This document shows, one piece after another, positions 52,201-60,500 of a DNA stretch of 64,000 nucleotides. The DNA comes from an uncultured Flavihumibacter sp. (lineage in GTDB: Bacteria; Bacteroidota; Bacteroidia; Chitinophagales; Chitinophagaceae), in contig CABHOY010000089.1 in NCBI GenBank assembly GCA_902168105.1, forward strand, positions 26,071-90,070. Direction: 5' to 3'. The stretch's first letter is position 1; every line of letters starts with the position of its first letter. A program made the position numbers and the translations under genes. The notes beneath the pieces are model-generated. The model was not told where the DNA came from. It was given only the letters and a program-made list of their open reading frames with translations, and searched no databases.

Positions 52201-53690
52201 TGGGCGTGGATAACCAGATGCGTGTATATATTGATGGTAAACTATGGAAAGAAGTACTATCAGATGGAAGCGGCTCTGAGTCATTTGTAAAGTGGAAAGT
52301 ATATCCTTGTTATTTGACTGCCGGTAATCATATTATTTCCATTGAAGCAATGGAAATAGGGACATTCGGTGTTTCATGGTCAGTCGGTCTTGAGGTGTAT
52401 AACAGCACTTTGGCTGAGTTGCAGAACGATAACGCACGGATTATTTACAGCACAAGTAGATTAGTGGACGGAAGACCTAAGGATACTTATGTAAAGAATG
52501 CCGCAGGAGTGATTGAGATACGCCGCTACCCATGTCCGCCTACCTTGATGGATATCTGTGGAGACAATCTGGGATGTACTCCTATAGCTATTACTGCTTC
52601 AATCAACCCATATCTGAAGGGTTTCCTTGGAAACTGGTTACCATATAAGCAAATGGCATGGTTATCCAGCCGTACAGGTCAGGAGTTGCTCACCACTAAA
52701 ACTGGAAGTACAAACGTTCGTCAGGGCGGTTACTTTAAAAACTTCAAAGCTTTCTGGATATATGATAACGGTTGGAGTATGTCTGGAGACAATGACTGGG
52801 TGACCTCCACTACAAGTACGCTCTATGACAAGTACTCACAGGAACTGGAAAATAAGGACGCCCTGGGCCATTATAGTTCTGCCAAATACGGGTTTAGATC
52901 TGCATTGCCAGTGGCTGTAGGTGTGAATGCACGCCAACGTGAGATCTTCTATGACGGTTTTGACGACTATAAGTTTAATAACAACAGGTGCGACGATAAA
53001 CCGTGCGAGCCTGATGCGTTCAGCATCCAAAAATTAGTGGGCGCTGATTATGCAACCAGACTAAGTGCGGATGATGCCCACAGTGGTAACTATAGCTATA
53101 AACTGTCCGAAAAGCTCAATCTCCAAACCTATCTTTTCAGGTATGAGCACGCTCCGGGAATCTATCTGAATATTAACAAGGTGGGTGAATATTATCGCAA
53201 TTCACAGGAATGGCTAGGTTTGAGAGGCTTCTGTCCTGTCAATGACCGTAAGTATGTATTCTCAGTTTGGGTAAAAGATGATATTCCCACTACTTCATCA
53301 GTAAATATAAAGCTGACGGTAAATGGAGATGATGTGAAATTGCTGAATACAGCAATTGTAGAAGGCTGGAAGCTGATAGAAGGAGAAATAAATTTCTCAA
53401 CGAAAGCTCCTGTCGGTGACATAGTTCAGGTACCTGTTATACTGGAGAAGACCGGTTCAGATGTACTGATTGATGATATCCGGATATTCCCATTTGATGG
53501 TCAGCTTAAGACATATACTTATGACGACCGCACGATGAGGGTAATGGCGGAAATGGATGAGAACAACTATGCTACCTTCTATGAATATGACGCGGAAGGA
53601 TCGCTTATACGTGTCAAAAAGGAAACAGAAAGAGGTATAATGACCATTAAGGAAAGTCGTTCCGCTTACCTTAAAAAAACTAACCAGTAA
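46236..53690 (+). CDS. Giant secreted RHS-associated protein
   Basis: A 2484-residue protein with a signal peptide ending near VAWA (residue 32). The N-terminus has SDMVDLATGDFKYNIPLLDI and the RHS/Tc-toxin-type motif EASWVGLGWSLNAG near residue 95. A long beta-rich body follows. Two PA14/sugar-binding-like regions lie at about 1630-1775 and 1870-2062, each preceded by a Cys-Pro-x-Gly module (CPEGFEERFDG; CPPGYEKSADG). The C-terminus carries a YD-repeat-like end (FYEYDAEGSLIRVKKETE). Without a toxin tip, it may form the shell or adhesin partner of the second giant protein. Confidence 0.75.
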   Translation: MMIRNARTRVRIACFFLALLIVQGLVPTVAWALTSGPAQPETKKFLQAGTSDMVDLATGDFKYNIPLLDIDGYPVNLNYQSGVGMDDEASWVGLGWSLNAGAINRQIRGVADDSYGDEVISENDMKRKVTVGGTVNVRGEIFGNGLGGTVSVGIFSDNYTGIGAEVGLNIGQKLTDGNSSSSTLGLGINSSTSDGVTFSPSLSLSGQMNDKQGSGGGLSINASYNSREGLKGLTLGASFNTLDVSSSFSFNTPTFYPKPAMTFKSSNTTFSADFGPGAYGGYLGYGIKGYMSKRTVNNAGQINKAYGFMYAENGKLRDDVLTDFMREKDAAIVPKMQMLPLPVATPDIFSYSSQTGSGQFKAVRHSTGAFFDSKTTDYSDNSSISYEYGSGGIFHTGISVYLQDITTASGRWHTDNFFLPKGDFPKTEGLDEEQVYFKQTGEKGMEDPTFVSRINGEDAVRVSLNGKSALPQLTDGKSVVGGSGLLKKMGRQLRQAPITYLTAEQAAEIGLEKRISSYKVNDIHGFSPAACAEGGTVTFESRSNTTFRKPKHISEITVNETDGKRLVYGIPVYNKSQTEYTYSADNSDASNEQREQGLIPIKKNGDKINYKPTTRGIEFTDQYFHREKQPGYATSYLLTGILSPDYVDVKGDGITDDDRGTAIRFKYSKIDDGTDNPDKYDYRWRTPARKNMAQFNPGLAADPADDKASFVFGEKELWYLHSIESKTKVAYFITDVRDDALGLDSMGNKETRLKQRVLKEIRLYSKSDLTIPIKVVKLCHDYSTLCKNVLNTKDEGQGKLTLKSLYFTYGTSTKGESHKYTFKYNTVNPDYAERSADRWGTFKDVNDNVLDGKGDFKNDLYPYALQNKTKADANAGAWQLSEIGLPTGGVIYVDYESDDYAYVQDKRAATMQGICAMYKEKFRDEDPYVQTSNLLEAKYFEIQLPEAEGTDLKADLPKTDIDFINRFLGGSQYMYVKMFVCMSDIVDSDLDASYDFVPCYVKFKKALRVDNTNRRVLVEFEDDVDDQIKVNPIASAAWQRMRVDYPIYAYPGYKNRIGPDRPIAAAIGALANSVKNLSEILENFNERAFRKNFAFKVKLNKSFVRLGKANGHKRGGGARVKRIKISDEWTAMTGGEAGASYGQEYDYTINENKQTISSGVAAYEPSVGGDENMMRQPVIYEQRGAVGLNNVFYQEEPAGESYYPAPSVVYREVKVRNLNESGVADPNNKTGWLSYEFYTAKEFPVIVERTGIEKNKHQPFPWLLFFGGRSVSELTMSQGYSIVVNDMHGKPKAERVFNQSGQEISSTEYSYAAAEEGKHLRLNNKVDVVDAAGVITKDQVIGREIEMFADMRESETRNIGKNINPGIDVFAIGIFTIPLLHGPVVKNEDYRLFRSSCLTKVVQYYGVVKSVTKKVNGASTTASNVLFDKYTGSPVLVQGENEFRDPVYTLTIPAYWIYNKMGLSYQNLGMILENFDVDDNAVPLTQFRPYLTAGDELINVHDGTRSWVVYTALNGTGEKALRLIDEDGRLAKSLNGDMRVYRSGYRNQLGASATAITSLTNPVVNDKLKFITAVDLSGDKIINATAVLYDEAWGQVADCNYKTCPEGFEERFDGLCYKTAPLNPNFKYNITFPGTSRDYGKQGAHFYNYGDPNRIGESGADFWKKRLDNIGIWMNGIPGFRWWGAEKMVNLSTEQDVFIGHAGTKRVRIWIDDLKFVEYAPDFDVQIYEIWHLVKYRMTAGKHRIRVEAWADNDGMTAGAEIYTADMNTLAAGVETAIKPSIIFSTADLKGDPNVYLYELDDNGNPAIGNYVCPDGERISVMNGYPDCGSREKGSCPPGYEKSADGQMCIPTGTENTDAGLVLKDAVDLPIYSQEGAFFYDENGNQVATAKSSFWGTDNCTGSGGSRTTASFSNLALPGTTTLHTDTGDIVKYTSSTSTSKSVTTLASSSGCGRLNASGVWLSSDYTNKWIGFNSCLTIDESKTYYIGMGVDNQMRVYIDGKLWKEVLSDGSGSESFVKWKVYPCYLTAGNHIISIEAMEIGTFGVSWSVGLEVYNSTLAELQNDNARIIYSTSRLVDGRPKDTYVKNAAGVIEIRRYPCPPTLMDICGDNLGCTPIAITASINPYLKGFLGNWLPYKQMAWLSSRTGQELLTTKTGSTNVRQGGYFKNFKAFWIYDNGWSMSGDNDWVTSTTSTLYDKYSQELENKDALGHYSSAKYGFRSALPVAVGVNARQREIFYDGFDDYKFNNNRCDDKPCEPDAFSIQKLVGADYATRLSADDAHSGNYSYKLSEKLNLQTYLFRYEHAPGIYLNINKVGEYYRNSQEWLGLRGFCPVNDRKYVFSVWVKDDIPTTSSVNIKLTVNGDDVKLLNTAIVEGWKLIEGEINFSTKAPVGDIVQVPVILEKTGSDVLIDDIRIFPFDGQLKTYTYDDRTMRVMAEMDENNYATFYEYDAEGSLIRVKKETERGIMTIKESRSAYLKKTNQ

Positions 53691-53702
53691 TTATCCTGTA
53701 CC

Positions 53703-54503
53703 ATGAAAATGAATACCAGATATATAAAGATCCTTGTACCCGTAGTGGCGGTTCTGGCCACTGCAGGTGCTTTTGCCGGCATACCTGCGTTGCGTGAACG
53801 TTTTGTTACGTCATCGGTTAAGCAGGAAGTGAATACGGCAGAAACATTTGTAAAAAAGGAGATCTCAAAACAGGATAAAGCTGTTCTGAAGGAATTGACA
53901 GATATGCTGCATGGCATGGATACCCTCACTGCATTGACCATTACCGGATCGGTGAATGTGAATGACCAGGCAGATAGTACAAGTAGTATGTCTACGACGT
54001 TTACATACACAAGACAAGGACAGGAAGGATATTACCGTATAGGTGATAATGAAGTAGCCGCATTAAATGATGCCTATATCGTTGTCTCAAATGATGTGAA
54101 AAAGATATTTATATCACCGGTGAAACCGCTGCCCAATCCTGTGAAACTACCTGTCACTGATGAAGTTAGTCTGCTGGGAAATGAGGGTTATACTATTTCC
54201 CGCAAGACATCAGAGGGAATAACAGAGATTGCCCTGTTGAATAATAAACATATCAGTTGCCGTGAGTATCGTCTTTCATATGATAGCACAGGAAGGATCT
54301 ACCAGGTGAATATGCGTTTGTCTGAGCCTTCAGATATGGTGGACCTGCAAAAGGATAAACTGATAAACGTGACAGTAACCAGCTGGTCGTCTGTAGCATC
54401 ACGAAAAGATCTGCTGAAGATGGACAGATATGTTTCTGTTAAAAACGGTGTGCCAGTAGCATCGGGCGTATTCAGCGGATATGATGTAATCAATGATCTT
54501 TAA
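53703..54503 (+). CDS. Small exported protein between the two RHS giants
   Basis: A 266-residue protein with an N-terminal hydrophobic segment (about 9-26; KILVPVVAVLATAGAFAG) that is a signal peptide or anchor. After a Lys/Glu-rich helix (about 35-70) it contains a beta-rich domain (SMSTTFTYTRQGQEGYYRIG) somewhat like lipoprotein-carrier or outer-membrane assembly folds, but no family is recognised. It overlaps the start region of the 2887-residue RHS gene and starts 13 bases after the other giant, so it is integral to the locus, possibly a chaperone for secretion (inference). Confidence 0.6.
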   Translation: MKMNTRYIKILVPVVAVLATAGAFAGIPALRERFVTSSVKQEVNTAETFVKKEISKQDKAVLKELTDMLHGMDTLTALTITGSVNVNDQADSTSSMSTTFTYTRQGQEGYYRIGDNEVAALNDAYIVVSNDVKKIFISPVKPLPNPVKLPVTDEVSLLGNEGYTISRKTSEGITEIALLNNKHISCREYRLSYDSTGRIYQVNMRLSEPSDMVDLQKDKLINVTVTSWSSVASRKDLLKMDRYVSVKNGVPVASGVFSGYDVINDL

Positions 54504-57500
54504 AGTTAACCTCATAATGTTGAAAATGAATATGCGTTCCATTTACGCGAAAGTGTCAATAATGAAGGTAGTATTACTGTCGGTTGTGCTTTTGGCATCG
54601 CTGCAGTTGAAGGCCTTTAATACAATAGAGCGGTATCAGAACCAGCTGCAGGGGGCTATTAAGAAGGGTGACGTGCTGACAGTGAAGGATGAAAAGTTTG
54701 AAAGTAGCTTCGATTGGAGTAAGGTACACAACGCGTCAGTAAATAATCTGATCAAATTTGGTTTATACCGCGAGTCTGGAGTTGTGTTGGATAAGGCTTT
54801 TAATTGTGAGGTTGATCTAAAAGTAGAATACTGGCCGCAGCCTAATCAGGACCCGTTGGTATTAGAGGAACATTTAAAATTAAAGATCGGTTATAATCCG
54901 ACTCCGGGCACGCCCTACCAGGACGCCGCCACGTATAGTTTTACGAGCGGTTACAGGGTTAGGATCACGGTCAATGATATAACGAGTGCTGAATTGGGCA
55001 CAGATCTTCCTTCTACTTTCCAGATTAACAGTCAGGTGATTGTGGAGAGGTCGTATGATCTGGATGCTAGCGAAAAACTGGCGGCTACTGTTATCTGGCC
55101 TGAACAGCAAACGGCAACATCGCCGGAGGTTTCCCTCATCTGGAATAAGATAACAGGCGCGGAGGAGTACGACCTGGAATGGACATTTATCGATGAGTTG
55201 TCTGAGAATGGGAAGAAGCTGGACGCAACGGGAACATCAACTGATGCTAATGTGCTGAAACAGATGTTTAGAAATAATGCGACGCGTGTGACAGTACAGC
55301 GAGAGGAGTTCAAGATATCGCTTGTGCATTATTCCAAATACCTGATACTACGAATGCGAACGGTGAGATATAATGATAAAGGTATCAGGCTTGAAGAACC
55401 GTGGCAATATGACCAGAAGAACCCGGGTGATATTGTTCCCGTCCGGGCGGTGATTGCCCTTCAGAACGAATGGCATCAGAATAATCTGAACTGGCAGTAT
55501 GACGCTGTGTATTCGGAAGATGGGAAGAAAAAGGAGATTGTGAACTATTTTGACGGTACGCTTCGTAACCGTCAGACGGTGAGCGTTAATAATGCGGACA
55601 AAAAAGCAGTTGTTCAGGAAACAGTGTATGATGAATTCGGGCGTCCTTTGGCGAAGATATTACCGTCTCCAGAAAATGAGTCAATTCTGAAATATTACGG
55701 TAGCCTGCATAAGAAAGATGCAACAACAGATTATACATTCCGTGATGTATATGGAGATGCTGGTGCGTGTATCGGTACGCCGAAGCCGCTCGCAACAATA
55801 TCCGGCGCCGCAAGATATTATTCGCCTAATAACCTGTTTAAAACGCAGTCGACAGAAAATAAGTATATACCTGACGCAGAAGGTTATCCATTTGCTGTAA
55901 CCAGGTACACACCGGATAATACCAATCGCGTGAGTGTACAGGGAGGAGTAGGTAAGTTATTCCAGCCAGGTGTCGATCAGACGGTAAGTAAAGCTAGCCG
56001 CTATTATTACTCTGAGCCACAGTCCTGGGAATTGAACCGCATGTTCGGTAATGATATTGGTTTTGCAGATCATTATCTGAAAAATATGGTCATTGATGGT
56101 AATGGCCAGATAAATATTACTTATGTGAACGCGTCGGGAAAAACGATCGCGACAGCATTAGCAGGGGAGACTCCTGACAACGTTGATCCTTTGCCATCAA
56201 AACCTGCGCCTAAAGAAGTGACAGAAGTGGTGCTGGAGCCAACACAGTTCCGTTTTGATGAAAGCAGATTAAGGATATCTGCTACGGGCACCCATACACA
56301 GACGGTACCGGGTCCGGTTAGGATTCACTATAATATAGAGAGGCTGATAAAAACATACGCCGAAAACGGCGTGACCATTTGTAGCAATTGCTATTACGAA
56401 ATGGATGTTCTTATTACAGACGATTGTAACCGTGTTTTATACAAGACGACCGCACCCTTACCTGTTGGTAGTGCTATCAGCAATTGTACCATTGGGGGAG
56501 CAGCGACAGGAGAGATCAATGCTAACTTTGACCTGGTAGGTGTTTACTATCTTAACTTCGAATTAAGGTTAACGGAAGATGCACTGCTTTCATACACGGA
56601 AGACTTTATCAGGAAGAACACCAATTTAAAATCGGAATGGTCATTTGTGAATGATGCTTTGTTGGGTAAAGATTTTCTGTCCTGTTTTAATGATTGTGCT
56701 ACCTGTAAAGCATCTCTGGGCGACCTGACAACCTTCACCTCCCGCATAAAGGCGCAGTTAACAGCGAATGGCGTAAATGTTGCCACTAATGATCAGACAA
56801 TAACCGATTGGATCAATGGTTTATATGCTTCGTTGGCTAGTCAATGTACTGCACTCCGTGCTTCCTGTGTTACATCTCCATGTGATGAGTTGGCGAATCT
56901 AATGAAGCAGGATGTTAGCCCCGGCGGCCAGTACGCATTATTTGACGGGGAAGGAAATGCCCTGGAAAAGGATATCAATGTACTATCATTGAATTGGCGT
57001 AAAACAGGCCATTTCCCCGTACTGGCATCGAGTGATCCGCTGTATATTGAGGAGAAGATAGAACTGGAGAATGGTACTGTTACCTCTCCGTATGATGCGA
57101 ATTTCACGTTGGCGATGCTGGTTCAGTATTGGAAACCAGAGTGGGCGGCGAAGTTTTTGACAGATCATCCTGAGTATTGTGCGCTGCAATTCTGTAACGA
57201 TAACAGCGACTATATGAAATGGGACGAGAAGGTGAAGACGCTTGGAGAGACCATAGCTGATATTCCGGAAGCAGTACCGGGAGGCGTCTATAGTGAAAGC
57301 GATGCTCTCTGGTTGGTCAACAAAGATCCATTCTTCCTGGCTGGCGGTAAAGGCCATGGCTATTATAGTGATGTTGTAGCTGATCTTAACGATTACACAC
57401 GTACGCAGCCTTATCTAAAGGCAAACAACTTTTCGGCAAAGACGCTACCACAGTTCGTTAGTTTCATGTTATACTGCAGCAATAAAGATGGTAATACCAA

Positions 57501-60500
57501 TCAGACGCCGTTAGCGGATACGTGGAACAATTGCCAGCGGAATGAAAACTGCCGGGAGCGTGATCTTGAATGGGCGATGTTCCGGGATAGATATTTTGAA
57601 TTAAAGGAAAAGTACTATGCCGCGTTAAGGAATACAAGTCAGTACTGTGGGTCCATATGTGCTGTAGGGACGCCTGTACGGTTTCCGAATGGCAATTGTA
57701 TAGATAAGTCGAAATTTGTGATAGAGCAGGGAGTTGAGGTGCTTTCGAATCAAACCATTCAGTACAAAGTATCCTACCAGGGAATGGCGTTGGACAGGGC
57801 GATAACAGTAGGCATTTATTATCCTGCGGAGTACAGCAGTGTATTCCCGGCACCGACGGTACAGATACCGTCAGGTCAGACATCAGCAGTATTTTATGTG
57901 TGGAAGAATGTTCCGCCATCAATGATAGTTGTCAGAAGTACTGATTGTGCATTGCCTCCATCGGGTGATCCTGTTTTCGTATGTAAGCCCTTTGATGTGC
58001 TCAAGGACGATTTCTCAGGAAGTTGGTTTAATGACGAGTCAACACAAAAGGCGGCCATTCTCGTTAATTACAACGGAACTCCGTTACTGCCGGGGATGTT
58101 TATCACGGCAATTTTGTATCGTCTGGTAGATGGCACGTACGTGTCAACAGAGACAATTACAGCATCGTCCTCGACCAATCGTTGGACCTTCCCCGATGTA
58201 AGTGGTCCGGTAAGCGGTGTGAAATTTGAGGTAATAAGCTGTGATCATACACCGGATGCTCCACCGGAAACGCCATGTAACCCTGCGTATGTGACCAAGA
58301 TATCACGTGCTGGCAATATTGCATATGAAATGCCTGACGTTAGTACTGATCCTGCAACGCTGAATGCATTATCGGCGGCCCAGCTGGCCATACAGGTAAA
58401 TGCTAATTGTGAAGCCCAGGCAGATAACTGGATGCAACAGATGGAGAACTGTCTGGTGCAGGCTATACACTGTAGTGATCCTGATGACCTGGAACATTGT
58501 AGTAAGCGTAACCAGCTTCGTGCAAAGCTGATAGAAGTATGTAAGCTTGGCGGAGATGTTAACCATCCTATGGGAGCCAGTACGCTGCCAGCAGGCAAGG
58601 CTACTGCTGAAGGTTATAAGTCATTTGATGATGTAGTGAAAGGAGTGTTGGGCGTATCAGCAACAGATCTGAAATGTAACAGTTATCTGTTAGATGCACC
58701 AGCTCCTTATGAAACCAAACAGCAACTTACATCTGTAACGATCAGCAGCACGAACGCAGCTGTTTGCGCGAAGCTGACGACGTTGCAGAATGAGTTTGCC
58801 GCAGCAGGAGGCCAGGGTCAGTTTTATGACTATTTGAAAACGAGGTATGGAGCTGCGATGGATATCACGAGTGCAGAGCTTCAGATGTTACTGAAGGGTT
58901 GTACTAATTGCCGCTATCTGCTGGCGAAGCCTGTTAAACTGCCGGTGTTTTTAGATGCACCAGCAAAGGGCTGTATCACAGCAAGTGAGTATGCGACAGG
59001 AAAAACGACGTTGACGACAAGAATGGGCGTATCATTTAATCCAACAGTAGAGAACTACGAGACAATATTTGTCAATTATATGAACGGCCTTTTTGGCTTT
59101 ACCTTATCCTACGGTGGTTATCTGGCTTATGAGAAAGAGCTGACGACACACCCGGACGCGTTATTATGTAATCGCCCTGTTTACAGCACGCAACAGCCGG
59201 ATCAATATCAATGTATGATGGATGTGCTGGAAGACGCAGTGATCGCTGGACGAATATCCTATCTGGAATACATAGAGGAGATCAAACGTCAGTTCCGTAA
59301 GGATTATATAGCATATTGTGGAGCTAACAGGCCGAAGGTGCTGTTAACTACGCGTCAACAGATCTATCATTATACCTTATTCTATTATGATCAGGCAGGT
59401 AATCTGGTGCGTACCGTACCACCAGAAGGCGTACACCTGTTAGACGATGGGTTGAGTGGTCAGGCAGATCTGATGCGGAAATCCACTCCTACAACATGTA
59501 CTTATGACGGTGTGACAGTAAGCGCTGATAAAAACGAGGCTTTCCAGAAACTGAATGCATTGTTTACGACGACAAGTGATCAGTCGATGGAGATGTGGTT
59601 GTCGGCTGCCAACGGCGGACAGGTAACAGCGACATTGCCTGGCAAAAACATTATGTTTAATGCCTGCCTTGCAGGTCCGTTCCTGAACTTTGATGTATAC
59701 AATATTATTCCTTCTTCTGATGGAAAAGATGCTGATATCGTATTAACGGGTCATACCGTAGCTGATATGCGGCAGATGCTACCGTTGTCGCAGTGGACAC
59801 ACGTTGTGATACAAGGGGCGGGTCTGAACCAGGGAGGACTGTCTGTTTATGTGAATGGCAAACGTTGTCCGGCAGGGCCGCTTTCAGAAATCACCCCGTG
59901 TTTATGGGAGATGAATACCGCTACAGCAGGTGTTGCAGTTCCGGAGAACCTTACAGCATTGAAACATCTTCGTCTTTATAACAGGCTATTGACGGCGGCT
60001 GAGATAGCGGCGAATGCGGCGGAAACCTGTATGGATATCAGCCCTGCTTATGCAGATGTGCTTAAGGCTCCTGTAAGGACCTATTGGGGACGATTTAATA
60101 TTCCTGTAGCTGGTGCGCCGGGTACAATAGGCGGTACGACGAACGAGACGCGTTACAATCCTGTGTATCCTTCACATACATTGACGACGTCTTATGCTTA
60201 TCAGTCGTTGAACAAGGTAGAGGCGCAGAATTCGCCTGATGGTGGGTTGACTCGTTTCTGGTATGATCGTTTAGGACGTGTGGTGGCATCCCAGAATGCG
60301 GAGCAAAAAACACCGAAGACTGAAGGAGGAAATGCTGACCGGTATATTTATAGTATATACGACGATCAGAATCGGGTTATTGAAACAGGAGAAAAAGCTA
60401 AAGGAACTACTGAGCTTTCAATTATACCTTTCTTAAGTGTAGCTGAAGTGGCCGATTTTCAGTCAGTAGGTTTTAGATATAATCCTGGTCGTACTCACTA

